This document shows, piece by piece, positions 1 through 8,375 of a DNA stretch of 64,000 nt. The position numbers and the translations under genes were made by a program. The notes below the pieces were generated by a model that was not told the DNA's origin, ran no database searches, and saw only the letters and a program-made list of their open reading frames with translations. Origin of the DNA: Actinobacillus equuli. GTDB taxonomy: Bacteria > Pseudomonadota > Gammaproteobacteria > Enterobacterales > Pasteurellaceae. The stretch is taken from contig NZ_LR134310.1 in assembly GCF_900636745.1 (NCBI RefSeq), positions 1,418,501-1,482,500 on the forward strand. Direction: 5' to 3'. Numbering within the stretch: position 1 is the first letter of the stretch; the number at the start of each line of letters is the position of its first letter.

Positions 1-66
1 AAAATTCAAAAGAGCTTCATTCCTGAAGATATGTTGAAAAAAGAACAACCAGCGGAAGGCAAATAA
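1..66 (+). CDS. C-terminal tail of an unidentified protein (partial)
   Basis: Frame 1 is open from the window edge and ends with TAA at 64-66, leaving 21 codons that end in KKEQPAEGK. The other two forward frames stop sooner. A strong hairpin terminator follows about 30 bases downstream, which supports a real gene end. The charged, Lys/Glu-rich tail is not enough to identify the protein, and I assign no function. Confidence 0.55.
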   Translation, partial: KIQKSFIPEDMLKKEQPAEGK

Positions 67-75
67 CAAGCGGTC
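66..75 (+). repeat. Uptake signal sequence core
   Basis: Exact ACAAGCGGTC just after the first stop codon. This is the core of the Apl-type DNA uptake signal recognised during natural transformation in the Actinobacillus branch of Pasteurellaceae (family knowledge). Confidence 0.75.
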
Positions 76-96
76 GGATTTTTATTCGATTTTACG

Positions 97-129
97 ATCC
101 CCAAGTACGGTGTACTTGGGGATTTTTTT
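97..129 (+). terminator. Rho-independent terminator upstream of murB
   Basis: A 12-base perfect stem, ATCCCCAAGTAC pairing with GTACTTGGGGAT, has a 3-base GGT loop and is followed by a run of Ts. It ends the partial gene and insulates murB. Confidence 0.9.
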
Positions 130-137
130 GCGAATTA

Positions 138-146
138 TGCTATACT
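138..146 (+). promoter_or_regulatory. Extended -10 promoter candidate for murB
   Basis: TGCTATACT matches the extended -10 form TG-N-TATAAT at five of six hexamer positions. It lies between the terminator at 97-129 and the murB start at 178. No convincing -35 hexamer is visible, as is usual for extended -10 promoters. The predicted transcript start would give a leader of roughly 25 bases. Confidence 0.5.
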
Positions 147-177
147 TTGTGCAATTTTTGTTACGGATCAATCCTTT

Positions 178-1206
178 ATGAAACACAGTTTAACTCCTTT
201 CCATACTTTCCATTTACCGGCAAATGCAAGCAAAATCGTTGAATTCAGCAGTGCCGAACAATTACTTAACGAATGGCAAACCGCCGTAAACAATCATCAG
301 CCGGTACTGATTTTAGGACAAGGCTCAAATGTGATTTTCTTAGATGATTTTGACGGTTGCGTATTCATCAACAAATTAAAAGGTATTACGCATCACGAAG
401 ATGAACAATTCCACTATCTGCACGTGCAAGGCGGTGAAAGTTGGCATGAGCTGGTGAAATGGACGCTAGCAAACAATATTGCAGGTCTTGAGAATCTCGC
501 ACTCATTCCGGGTGTGGCAGGTTCTGCACCGATTCAAAATATCGGTGCTTACGGGGTGGAATTTGAACGTGTGTGTGATTTTGTCGAAGTGCTGAATTTG
601 CGCACCGGTGAAATTTTCCGTTTGACCAAACAAGAGTGCCAATTCGGTTATCGTGAAAGTGTGTTTAAACACCAATACAAAGACGAGTTTGCGATTCTCT
701 CGGTCGGAATCAAATTGACAAAAGCATGGCAGCCGGTATTAAGTTATGGCTCATTAACTCAGTTTGATCCGCAAAGCGTAACGCCTCAACAAGTGTTTGA
801 CGAAGTGTGTGCGGTACGTTCGGCAAAATTACCGAATCCGGACGAGTTCGGTAATGCCGGTAGTTTCTTTAAAAATCCAGTGATTGATGATGCAAAATTT
901 GCGCAAATTCAGACCGCCTACCCGAATATTCCAAACTATCCGCAAGCAAACGGCACAGTAAAATTGGCGGCAGGTTGGTTGATTGACCAATGCGAATTGA
1001 AAGGCTTTCAAGTAGGTGGCGCGGCGGTACATGAAAAACAAGCGTTGGTATTGATTAATAAGCAAGCGGCAGCTGGTTCAGATGTAGTGGCATTAGCGAA
1101 AGAAGTACGCCGCCGTGTACGTGAAAAATTCGGGGTTGAATTGCATCCGGAAGTGCGTTTTATGGGCAAAAATGGCGAAGTGAATAGCGAAGAAGTCACG
1201 AGATAA
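178..1206 (+). CDS. murB: UDP-N-acetylenolpyruvoylglucosamine reductase MurB
   Basis: MurB is a cytoplasmic FAD enzyme. It uses NADPH to reduce UDP-GlcNAc-enolpyruvate to UDP-MurNAc, the second committed step of peptidoglycan precursor synthesis. The 342-residue length is that of type I (E. coli-like) MurB. Visible marks are the FAD-binding GQGSNVIF near residue 48, the [15 protein letters not shown] loop, YRES with Arg159, [10 protein letters not shown] with the proton-donor Ser229, and HPEVRF with Glu325; these three catalytic numbers coincide with E. coli. The ribosome site before ATG 178 is weak. birA follows after 8 bases, so the two are probably co-transcribed, as in E. coli. Confidence 0.97.
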   Translation: MKHSLTPFHTFHLPANASKIVEFSSAEQLLNEWQTAVNNHQPVLILGQGSNVIFLDDFDGCVFINKLKGITHHEDEQFHYLHVQGGESWHELVKWTLANNIAGLENLALIPGVAGSAPIQNIGAYGVEFERVCDFVEVLNLRTGEIFRLTKQECQFGYRESVFKHQYKDEFAILSVGIKLTKAWQPVLSYGSLTQFDPQSVTPQQVFDEVCAVRSAKLPNPDEFGNAGSFFKNPVIDDAKFAQIQTAYPNIPNYPQANGTVKLAAGWLIDQCELKGFQVGGAAVHEKQALVLINKQAAAGSDVVALAKEVRRRVREKFGVELHPEVRFMGKNGEVNSEEVTR

Positions 1207-1214
1207 CTAAAGTT

Positions 1215-1985
1215 ATGAGCAAATTAAACCAATCTCAGATCCAAACGGCGTTATTGTGCGGGCAAGCGTTGGTGTTTGATGAAATTGATTCGACCAACGA
1301 ATATCTACTCAAACATTATCAAACCTTGCCGCAAGGATCGGTTTGTTTGGCGGAGCAACAAACCGCCGGCAGAGGCAGACGTGGGCGCACTTGGTATTCA
1401 CCGCAAAGTGAAAATGTCTATTTTTCGATTTTATGGCATTACCCGACTGAAGACGCTGCGCATATTTCTTCGCTGAGTTTGGTGGTTTCACTGATTATTG
1501 CTGAAAGTTTGCAAGCGCAACAGGTTGAAAATATCCAAATCAAATGGCCGAATGATATTTATTATTGCGGCAAAAAAATGGGCGGGATTCTGATTGAAAC
1601 CAAAGCGGATCGCAATGGTATCCATTTAGTGATCGGCATCGGTTTGAATTTGGGAATGACCAAAGTGGATGAAAATATCGTGACCCAAGCATGGTCTGAT
1701 TTATCACGTTATCAGTTTGATCGTAATGCACTGGTGTGTCGCCTCGCTTATGAATTGCAAAAAAATCTCAAAATTTACCCGCTTGTTGGCTTTGAACATT
1801 ATGCCGAGCGTTGGCAAGCATTTGATATTTTTCGTGATCGGCCGGTAAAGCTGGTCACGGAAGGTAGTGAAATTCACGGTATTTCACGTGGTATCAATCA
1901 ACACGGTGAATTACTGCTTGAGCAAAACAGTGTTATTACCCCGTTCGGCATTGGTGAGATGTCATTGCGTGCTGACTCAAATTGA
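1215..1985 (+). CDS. birA: Biotin--[acetyl-CoA-carboxylase] ligase, catalytic form without repressor domain
   Basis: Biotin protein ligase makes biotinyl-5'-AMP and attaches biotin to the carrier subunit of acetyl-CoA carboxylase. The nucleotide/biotin loop GRGRRGR is at residues 52-58, KWPND at 110-114 and KMGGILIE just after, followed by a C-terminal SH3-like part (GISRGI, LLLEQ). At 256 residues it begins where E. coli BirA residue 65 or so would be. The N-terminal winged helix-turn-helix that represses the bio operon is therefore absent. Only 8 bases separate it from murB, so no room exists for that domain without a long overlap. It should be a monofunctional ligase and not a biotin repressor. 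Confidence 0.93.
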   Translation: MSKLNQSQIQTALLCGQALVFDEIDSTNEYLLKHYQTLPQGSVCLAEQQTAGRGRRGRTWYSPQSENVYFSILWHYPTEDAAHISSLSLVVSLIIAESLQAQQVENIQIKWPNDIYYCGKKMGGILIETKADRNGIHLVIGIGLNLGMTKVDENIVTQAWSDLSRYQFDRNALVCRLAYELQKNLKIYPLVGFEHYAERWQAFDIFRDRPVKLVTEGSEIHGISRGINQHGELLLEQNSVITPFGIGEMSLRADSN

Positions 1986-2048
1986 GTATTTTCGGATAAG
2001 CGGTTAGTTTTTCACAAAATTTTGGTAGAAATATAGATAGGAAACATT

Positions 2049-2342
2049 ATGCACAAAACCATGCAACAGAAAGCGGCGGAAGCACATAATATGTGTAAGC
2101 TGAAAGGCGATTCAATGTTGGATAATAGCGATCGCCAAATCGCCTTTGAAGCGGTGTATGATAGTGAAGAACAAGCGCAGCAAGCGGTTGAATTTTTCAC
2201 AGAAAAAGCAAAATCGGTAGAAACCGAAGCTTGTGTTATTCAACATAATATTAGCCAAGTTGAAGACGGTTTTTTAATGCAAATGCAGATTGAATTTAGT
2301 TGTCAGGCGGAAGTGGTGTTATTCCAAATGGCAGTTAGATAA
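2049..2342 (+). CDS. YfcZ/YiiS family protein (DUF406)
   Basis: A 97-residue soluble protein similar from memory to E. coli YfcZ: a MLDNSD-type block near residue 24, an AEQ-rich helix, EKAKSVETE, and a C-terminal FSCQAEVVLFQMA segment. The family has no established biochemical function. A Shine-Dalgarno AGGAAA sits 6 bases before ATG 2049. It stands alone, with birA upstream on the same strand and a strong bidirectional terminator immediately after, shared with the convergent permease gene. Confidence 0.8.
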   Translation: MHKTMQQKAAEAHNMCKLKGDSMLDNSDRQIAFEAVYDSEEQAQQAVEFFTEKAKSVETEACVIQHNISQVEDGFLMQMQIEFSCQAEVVLFQMAVR

Positions 2343-2346
2343 AACA

Positions 2347-2378
2347 AAGGGGCAACATTTGTTGCCCCTTATTTTTTT
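2347..2378. terminator. Bidirectional terminator
   Basis: AAGGGGCAACA pairs with TGTTGCCCCTT around a 2-3 base loop, with seven Ts on the + side. Flanking As also give a short T-run on the - strand. It separates two convergent genes. Confidence 0.9.
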
Positions 2379-2404
2379 GTTTTCTGTGGTTAGAAATAAA
2401 TGGT

Positions 2405-3607
2405 TTAGCCTTTAAACATTGGTAACATTTCGTACATTGAAAGGAAATGGAATACCGCGGTACACACACCGAATAAGAATACCAGTCCAATCATAAATAG
2501 ATTACCTTTTTTCGCTTTATAGGCTAATAACGCCGGAATCATACAAGTCCAAAGGGTTGCCACCGCACCTGCATAACCAATTGCTTTTAAGAAACCGAGC
2601 GGCGAAAGTAATGAGAATACTAGTGGAGGTAAGAAAGTCACCGCCCATGCTTTTGTTCTGCCTGATTTACTCTCATCAAATTTAAAGAAATCTGCCAAGA
2701 AATCAAATGTACCTAGCCCAACCCCGATAAAAGAAGACAGAATTGCCGCCATAGAAAACGCATTAATCGCTTGTTTCACATACGGCGATTGCACTACTTC
2801 ACCAATCGTATTTAATAATACGTCTAAATCACCGTTACTTGCGATAACCGGCGCAAATTGCGCGCGTGGTAAATTGCCGAAAATGCTGATTACCCAAAGT
2901 AAATAAAGCACTAAAGCAATAAGTGTACCGCCGGCAATTGCGTATTTCGCTTTCTTCACTTCACCATAATAAGCACGCATTGAAGAGACAGAATGATGGT
3001 AACCGAAAGAGGTTAATGCAACCGGTAACATCGCTAACGCATATTTGGCGTATTCACCGCTATCGTTTTGCTGATCGAATAAGATATTGCTATCAATATT
3101 GCTGACTAAGCCCGAGATACTGAATGTAAACGACAATGCCATAAAAATAATTAATAACACAGAAATGCGATCAACTAATCGAGTAGAGTGCCATACAAAG
3201 AACGAGAAAATCAGCACGAATAGCACAGACCAGATACGAGATCCGAATTCACCGAAATCAATCACTGACTTGGTTAGGTTCTCTAAAATTCCACCGGAAG
3301 CGGTGGTATAAGCATAAAGTAAAATCCCGCCGACAAAATAAACCGCAAGGTTATTTAATGCATTAATCTTATTACCTAATAAGTCTTTGGTAACGGTATT
3401 GAAAGACGCGCGTAGGTCATAGCCTTTATAAACATCAAGGAGTAACCAGCCTGAAAATGTCATCACAATCATGGTGAAAGCAAGTGCAAGAATAGACCAC
3501 ATTGTCCAAGCTCCCGCACCAGAAGTTGGGAGTCCAAGCATACCTGCTCCTACGCAGACACCTGCGATGATACAAGCGCCACCAAAAAGTGTTGGCTGTT
3601 TTTTCAT
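2405..3607 (-). CDS. Aromatic amino acid permease, Mtr/TyrP (HAAAP) family
   Basis: A 400-residue polytopic inner-membrane protein with about eleven hydrophobic segments. It should be a proton-coupled importer of tryptophan or tyrosine. The N-terminal GGACIIAGVCVGAGMLGLP segment is the family hallmark. The middle (TSFGYHHSVSSM) and the end (NGDLDVLL, GFLKAIGYAG, ATLWTCMIPALLA) are closer by eye to E. coli Mtr than to TyrP. The substrate cannot be settled from sequence alone, so no symbol is given. It is divergent from the MerR-type gene at 3807, with about 200 bases between them. That regulator may control it, but this is only inferred from position. Confidence 0.88.
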   Translation of the reverse strand: MKKQPTLFGGACIIAGVCVGAGMLGLPTSGAGAWTMWSILALAFTMIVMTFSGWLLLDVYKGYDLRASFNTVTKDLLGNKINALNNLAVYFVGGILLYAYTTASGGILENLTKSVIDFGEFGSRIWSVLFVLIFSFFVWHSTRLVDRISVLLIIFMALSFTFSISGLVSNIDSNILFDQQNDSGEYAKYALAMLPVALTSFGYHHSVSSMRAYYGEVKKAKYAIAGGTLIALVLYLLWVISIFGNLPRAQFAPVIASNGDLDVLLNTIGEVVQSPYVKQAINAFSMAAILSSFIGVGLGTFDFLADFFKFDESKSGRTKAWAVTFLPPLVFSLLSPLGFLKAIGYAGAVATLWTCMIPALLAYKAKKGNLFMIGLVFLFGVCTAVFHFLSMYEMLPMFKG

Positions 3608-3806
3608 AAAATATCCTATTGAAGTAGTACATTAAAGTAATAGTATTGTGCCATAAACTAACTTATTAAAAAATAGTCTTATAGAGAAAAAGTGTATTTT
3701 TATCATCGTAAAACGCTATTTTTAGCCAAATAGTGAATACTAAAACTTTACGCTTTTGTATAGATTATCTAAAATAGATCCAAAATTAGATCCAAAGGAA
3801 CTTATT

Positions 3807-4427
3807 ATGCTGAAGATGAACGATCTTTCTAAATTAACTAATACGCCTAAATCAACCATTCTTTATTACATTAAAGAGGGATTGTTACCGGAACCTTTGA
3901 AAGATAAACCGAACTTTCACTTATATGATGAAAGCAATATCCAATTAATTGAATTTATTAAATATCTTCAAGCAAACTTTAATGCAACCATTTCACAGAT
4001 TAAAACGGTATTTGCTCAGCCGGATTTTGATCTGAATAATCCTTATAAAAGCTTAATGGGCTCGTTGGACATTCTAAACGGTACGGAAGGTGAACGCTTA
4101 TTAGTGAGTGAGATCTGTTCGGAATTTGGTATTACCGAAGTTGAATTGAATGAATTTGTGGAAATGGGTTTAATTAATCCGACCCATGGCGACTTTAGTG
4201 CGAAAGATCGTGATATGTTGGCTATTCTTAGCCAATGTGATGCGCAGGAATTCCAATTATTAGAAAGTTATGCGGAAGTGGCGAAAAATTTAGCGCGTCA
4301 AGAAATGGCAATCGGCGGGGAAATCTTGATGCAAGAAAAAGGTCAAGAAGAGCGTTTGAAACACTTTTTTAATATTTTATTACTATTAAAGCCGTATATC
4401 CTAAATTCACAATTAGTTAAGTATTAA
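3807..4427 (+). CDS. MerR-like transcriptional regulator with two HTH-like segments
   Basis: The start is set at ATG 3807 because AAAGGA lies 7 bases upstream and the DNA-binding domain begins at once; an upstream in-frame ATG (3756) would add 17 residues without a ribosome site. The product is 206 residues. Residues 5-55 (LTNTPKSTILYYIKEGLLP, then a Y-D-S-N wing) fit the MerR winged helix. Residues 98-142 repeat the pattern in weaker form (FGITEVELNEFVEMGLINP, then FSAKDRDML). No cysteine-rich metal loop is seen, so the effector is unknown. It is divergent from the permease gene and converges on gshF. Confidence 0.75.
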   Translation: MLKMNDLSKLTNTPKSTILYYIKEGLLPEPLKDKPNFHLYDESNIQLIEFIKYLQANFNATISQIKTVFAQPDFDLNNPYKSLMGSLDILNGTEGERLLVSEICSEFGITEVELNEFVEMGLINPTHGDFSAKDRDMLAILSQCDAQEFQLLESYAEVAKNLARQEMAIGGEILMQEKGQEERLKHFFNILLLLKPYILNSQLVKY

Positions 4428-4470
4428 CTCTTACTTTTCACTATTTTAGCGATATCTATCATGTTACAAA

Positions 4471-4506
4471 CGGTCAAATTTGCAAAATTTTCTGCAAATT
4501 TGACCG
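4471..4506. terminator. Inverted-repeat terminator built from uptake signals
   Basis: A 14-base perfect stem, CGGTCAAATTTGCA with TGCAAATTTGACCG, has an 8-base loop and lies between convergent genes. Its right arm is part of an uptake signal core (GACCGCTTG) and the left arm is a one-base variant. T-rich sequence follows on both strands. Confidence 0.8.
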
Positions 4507-4518
4507 CTTGATTTTTGA

Positions 4519-6792
4519 TTAAGGCAGTTCTGGGAACAGCATTTTTAACACGGCCTTGGTTAAGCGGCGAGATTTTCCTTGGTAAGGGAAAATATGCATC
4601 ATCATCATCGGATTAAAATTTGCTTCAATCACGCCCCATGAACGCAGAGACGGCTCGGCTGCTTTGGTTAAATCCGGAATGATTAAATCCACGCCGCAGA
4701 CTTTTGCCCCCATCGCTTTGGCAATACCGACTGCTAATTGTTTATAGCTGTCGTGCATTTGATCGGTCATATCAATTGAATCGCCACCGGTACTGATATT
4801 AGAGTTGGCACGTAATTGTACGATTTGTCCTTCAGCCGGAATTGAATCAGGTGTTAAACCTTGTTCTTTGAGCTGAAGCAATTCAATGTCACCTAGGGCG
4901 ATTTTTTTCAATGGCGAACGAGAGCCGTCGCCTCGTAGCGGATCACTGTTTTTTGCTTCCACCAATTCACGCACCGTATGTATGCCGTCACCTTTTACAT
5001 TCGCCGGTACACGTAACAATACCGCCAGTGTTTCATCACCTAGCACAAAGAAACGATATTCGGTACCGACTAAATAGTCTTCCACCATCACTTCTTTATC
5101 TTCACGGAACGCAATTTCAATCGCTTTCGCAAAATCGGCTTTATCCGTTACGCCTTGTTGGAAAATCGTAATGCCCAAACCGTAATTGGTCGATTTCGGC
5201 TTAATCACCACCGCTTTACCTTCAAATAACGGATAGTGCGCCACCGCTTGTTCTACCGAGGTAAATTCAACGCTTTTCGGCACATTAAAACCGGCTTTCG
5301 CCAACACTTTTTTGGTCACGACTTTATTTTCCATAATTAATGGCGAAATGTACTGATCGTGACTGGTCATATTGCCGTTTTTTACATATTCGAGATGATC
5401 ACCGAATTTGAGTGCAAGGAACTGATCGTTTTCATCCAGCAATTCGATCTGTAAGCCTTGTTGGATCGCATCAAATAATAAAGCCTGTGTAGAAAGCTCC
5501 ATATTATCGAAAGCGGAAATCGCATAAAAACGCTCGAACGCTTGCGCTTTATATTGTTGAGCAAGTTGTGCACCGAGTGCTTTATAGCTGCCGGCTTGTT
5601 CAATTGCTGCTAATAAACGACCGTTTACCGTTTGGCTTGGATCAGCAAATTGAGCTAGTTTTTGTTGTAATAAATCTTTCTCGCTTTGTGGCGCTGAAAG
5701 ATCTTCTAACATTGCCAGCATTAGGTTAAGGATAGCTTCACCCTCTGCTTGGAATGCAGTGTGCGAACGAGGATCTTCAAGTGCAACTTGGTATAGTTTT
5801 TGTTTACCAAGTTCGACTTCTTTTTGACCGCTTGTTTCATCTATCCATAGCATAGCAAGTAAGAACAGATGAATAAATTTGGCATCGGCGAGCTCGATAC
5901 CGTAAGGCGAGAACGGGTTGAGATCAAATAAACGGAATTCCGCATATTTAACCCCTTTTTCAAGTAATTCACGTGCTTTTTTCGCGCCACGTAAACGTAC
6001 GTTTGAATAGAATTCTTTTTCCGCTAATAAATCACCGTTTGCCACAAAATGTTCTAATGATTCAACATATTCTTGCAAGCTATCGTGATTGATTACTACA
6101 TGAGGCGCATTTACATAGCCATACGGGCTAGAGCGTAAACTACGCACTAATTGTCCTTCTGCAAGCGGTCGATTTTCGCCAAAATATTGCGCTTCTACGG
6201 TTGGTGTTGCAGCAAGCAAATAGACAAGAATCCATTGATAACGTAAAAAGTTATTGGCTAATTTCATATATAACGCATTGCGGAACGCAATTTTATCACT
6301 GTATTCCGTTTGTAACGCAAAAGCGCTCTCGACAAACTCGTCAGAAATCTGAAAATTGTAGTGAATACCGCTCACCATCTGTTTGTATTTGCCATAAATG
6401 GCAGAAAGGTGTTCACGATATTTCACGTCCCATTCGTTATCTAATTGTGCTTCTTTGATCTCGGATTCCGGTGGTAAACCGGCAGGCATACTGAATGGGA
6501 AAATATATTCATCATCAGGTAATGAACGTAACGTTACCTCGTGAATAGCCGATAGCCAACGATATGTGTCTTCCAATTTATCGTTTGGCGGTGTGATTAG
6601 CTCAAGTTGGCTTTCTGCAAAATCGGTTTGAATATATGGGTGATAACTGCGGTTACCAAAAACGCTAGGATGAGCAGTAGTAACAATATTCCCTTTATTA
6701 TCAATACGTTGGCTTTCTTTCTCAATGCCAAATTTGCCTTGTTGAAACAGTAAACCAAGTTGATGAGTTTTAATTAGTTGTTGTAATTTCAT
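4519..6792 (-). CDS. gshF: Bifunctional glutathione synthetase GshF (GshAB)
   Basis: A single 757-residue cytoplasmic protein carries out both steps of glutathione synthesis: glutamate-cysteine ligase, then glutathione synthetase. Residues 1 to about 450 form the GshA-like ligase (FGIEKESQR near the start, HYNFQIS, RLFDLNPFSPYGIE). Residues from about 485 form an ATP-grasp synthetase (VVIKPKSTNYGLGI, VEDYLVGTEYRFFV, CGVDLIIPD, EANFNPMMMMHIFP). The length matches the Pasteurella and streptococcal fusions, not the separate enterobacterial gshA and gshB. It stands alone, with terminator-like repeats on both sides. Confidence 0.95.
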   Translation of the reverse strand: MKLQQLIKTHQLGLLFQQGKFGIEKESQRIDNKGNIVTTAHPSVFGNRSYHPYIQTDFAESQLELITPPNDKLEDTYRWLSAIHEVTLRSLPDDEYIFPFSMPAGLPPESEIKEAQLDNEWDVKYREHLSAIYGKYKQMVSGIHYNFQISDEFVESAFALQTEYSDKIAFRNALYMKLANNFLRYQWILVYLLAATPTVEAQYFGENRPLAEGQLVRSLRSSPYGYVNAPHVVINHDSLQEYVESLEHFVANGDLLAEKEFYSNVRLRGAKKARELLEKGVKYAEFRLFDLNPFSPYGIELADAKFIHLFLLAMLWIDETSGQKEVELGKQKLYQVALEDPRSHTAFQAEGEAILNLMLAMLEDLSAPQSEKDLLQQKLAQFADPSQTVNGRLLAAIEQAGSYKALGAQLAQQYKAQAFERFYAISAFDNMELSTQALLFDAIQQGLQIELLDENDQFLALKFGDHLEYVKNGNMTSHDQYISPLIMENKVVTKKVLAKAGFNVPKSVEFTSVEQAVAHYPLFEGKAVVIKPKSTNYGLGITIFQQGVTDKADFAKAIEIAFREDKEVMVEDYLVGTEYRFFVLGDETLAVLLRVPANVKGDGIHTVRELVEAKNSDPLRGDGSRSPLKKIALGDIELLQLKEQGLTPDSIPAEGQIVQLRANSNISTGGDSIDMTDQMHDSYKQLAVGIAKAMGAKVCGVDLIIPDLTKAAEPSLRSWGVIEANFNPMMMMHIFPYQGKSRRLTKAVLKMLFPELP
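5826..5835 (-). repeat. Uptake signal sequence core inside gshF
   Basis: GACCGCTTGT on the + strand is the exact reverse complement of ACAAGCGGTC. It encodes part of the GshA-like domain, so here the signal is tolerated within coding DNA. Confidence 0.75.
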
Positions 6793-6901
6793 AGCTTTCC
6801 CTTTCGCGACAAATGCGTTAGACGAAGTTTTGCTCTTAAAATAACATACTTTTTTGATTGGGTTTATAGCTGATTGGTAAGATAGTAGATGATTTTGTTA
6901 T

Positions 6902-6930
6902 AAAAAAGCACGATTGTTATAATCGTGCTT
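6902..6930 (-). terminator. Rho-independent terminator of psd
   Basis: Read on the - strand, AAGCACGATT, a 5-base loop and AATCGTGCTT are followed by five Ts. It lies directly after the psd stop codon and before the gshF promoter region. Confidence 0.88.
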
Positions 6931-6943
6931 AATTAAAAGGAGG

Positions 6944-7837
6944 TTATTTAATCACTTTCGCCAAACGTTCACCCATTCGAGTTTCTACGCCGGCTTGTAG
7001 GTGTGCTTCGAATTCAACACAATCTTTCGGGAAGAGATTAATTACGGTTGAACCTAAGCGGAAAGCACCCATTTCCTGACCTTTTTTCAGGTGCACGGCA
7101 GTTTCGCCGGTGGTCTCATAGTGATATACCACAACATCTTTCGCACGAGGTGGATTAATCACGCCAGCCCAAACGGTACTCATACTTGCCGTAATTGTTG
7201 CACCGACAAGGATTTGCACCATCGGTCCGAATTCAGTTTCAAATTCACAGATTACACGTTCGTTACGCGCAAATAAATTCGGCACATGCTCAGCTAAGAA
7301 CGGATTTACTGAGAATAATTCGCCCGGCACATAAATCATTTTGGTTAATGTAGCATCACACGGCATATGTACACGGTGGTAATCGCGCGGTGATAAATAA
7401 GTAGTAATAAAATGGCCGTCTTTAAATTTATTCGCCATTTCTTGATCATTCGCTAATAAGGTTTCAAGTGTGAAGAAATGCCCCTTTGCTTGTAGTAAAC
7501 GATCGTCTTCAATCTTACCTGATTCACTGACTTTACCGTCTGCCGGTAAGCAAAGCGCTTGTGCATCTTGGTTAATCGGACGAGCATTTTCTTTTAACGG
7601 ACGAATAAAGAATTCATTAAACGTTGCGTAATCAGACGCATTGCTTTTTTGTGCTTCCGATAGGTTCACATTATATTGTTTAGCAAATGCACGAATAATA
7701 AAGTGGGTCACGGCACCCCATTTTTGTTCTGCCAGCCAACCTGCTAAACGCGTGACAGGTAATTGTGGGAATATATATTGAAATGCGACTTTCGCACGCT
7801 GCCAATAAGTCGGCATTGAATAGGGTTTAAGAGACAT
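6944..7837 (-). CDS. psd: Phosphatidylserine decarboxylase proenzyme
   Basis: This membrane-associated enzyme decarboxylates phosphatidylserine to phosphatidylethanolamine, the main phospholipid of Gram-negative membranes. The 297 residues fit the bacterial proenzyme. LSPRDYHRVHMP carries the conserved Asp and His. FRLGSTVINLFP near the C-terminus holds the LGST self-cleavage site. Cutting between Gly262 and Ser263 would give a beta chain and a small alpha chain with an N-terminal pyruvoyl group. It is followed by its own terminator and preceded by comE1 on the same strand, with a large hairpin between them. Confidence 0.96.
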   Translation of the reverse strand: MSLKPYSMPTYWQRAKVAFQYIFPQLPVTRLAGWLAEQKWGAVTHFIIRAFAKQYNVNLSEAQKSNASDYATFNEFFIRPLKENARPINQDAQALCLPADGKVSESGKIEDDRLLQAKGHFFTLETLLANDQEMANKFKDGHFITTYLSPRDYHRVHMPCDATLTKMIYVPGELFSVNPFLAEHVPNLFARNERVICEFETEFGPMVQILVGATITASMSTVWAGVINPPRAKDVVVYHYETTGETAVHLKKGQEMGAFRLGSTVINLFPKDCVEFEAHLQAGVETRMGERLAKVIK

Positions 7838-7932
7838 TAAGTTGTATCCTTTTTATTCAATTATAGAAATAAGCGCGAAGTATAACAGAAAGAAAAGTGA
7901 ATTACCTAATGTTATCAAAAAGTAACTAGGCG

Positions 7933-7990
7933 CTGAGTTAAGATGTAGCATAAAGATAGAGGATGTGAACTACATATTACCTTAACTCAG
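7933..7990. repeat. Long interrupted inverted repeat between comE1 and psd
   Basis: CTGAGTTAAG (7933-7942) pairs with CTTAACTCAG (7981-7990), and the adjacent ATGTAG (7943-7948) pairs with CTACAT (7970-7975). A 5-base bulge lies on one side, giving 16 pairs around a 21-base loop. In the direction of comE1 transcription it lies just past the stop codon, with a T-run about 11 bases beyond it. It could be an imperfect terminator or a remnant of a small mobile repeat. Confidence 0.6.
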
Positions 7991-8012
7991 CAAATGTTAT
8001 ACAAGGGAAGGA

Positions 8013-8375
8013 TTATTGTAATGCAATGCGATCACGATTTTTATCAAGCGTAGCTTTACCTATGCCAGATACATCGGTAAGTTGTTCCAAACTGCTAAAC
8101 GCGCCGTTTTTCGTACGATATTCAACTATCGCTTGTGCTTTTTTAGTGCCAATACCAACCAATTTATCTTGGATTTCAGCGGCGGTCGCTGTGTTAATGT
8201 TCACTAAGTTTGCATTGGTCATCATTTCGGCATGGTTATGCCCTGTGACTGCTTGTGCGTTTTGAACTACAGGAGTAGGTTCTGTGTCGGTAGGCTTTAC
8301 TTTTTCAGCTGCAAACGTACCGGTAGATAACATACCGATTAATAAACTTAGACCAAATTTTGAACGTGTTTTCAT
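8013..8375 (-). CDS. comE1: Competence protein ComE1, helix-hairpin-helix DNA-binding (ComEA type)
   Basis: A 120-residue exported protein. An N-terminal signal peptide (Lys/Arg, then LSLLIGMLSTGTFA, cut near residue 22) leads to a linker and one ComEA-like double helix-hairpin-helix domain at about 56-120 (VNINTATAAEIQ, LVGIGTKKAQAIV, VSGIGKATL). Periplasmic ComEA-type proteins bind incoming DNA and help pull it through the outer membrane during transformation. The gene stands alone; a CRP-S-like site lies about 90-110 bases upstream. The symbol follows the Haemophilus name. Confidence 0.9.
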   Translation of the reverse strand: MKTRSKFGLSLLIGMLSTGTFAAEKVKPTDTEPTPVVQNAQAVTGHNHAEMMTNANLVNINTATAAEIQDKLVGIGTKKAQAIVEYRTKNGAFSSLEQLTDVSGIGKATLDKNRDRIALQ

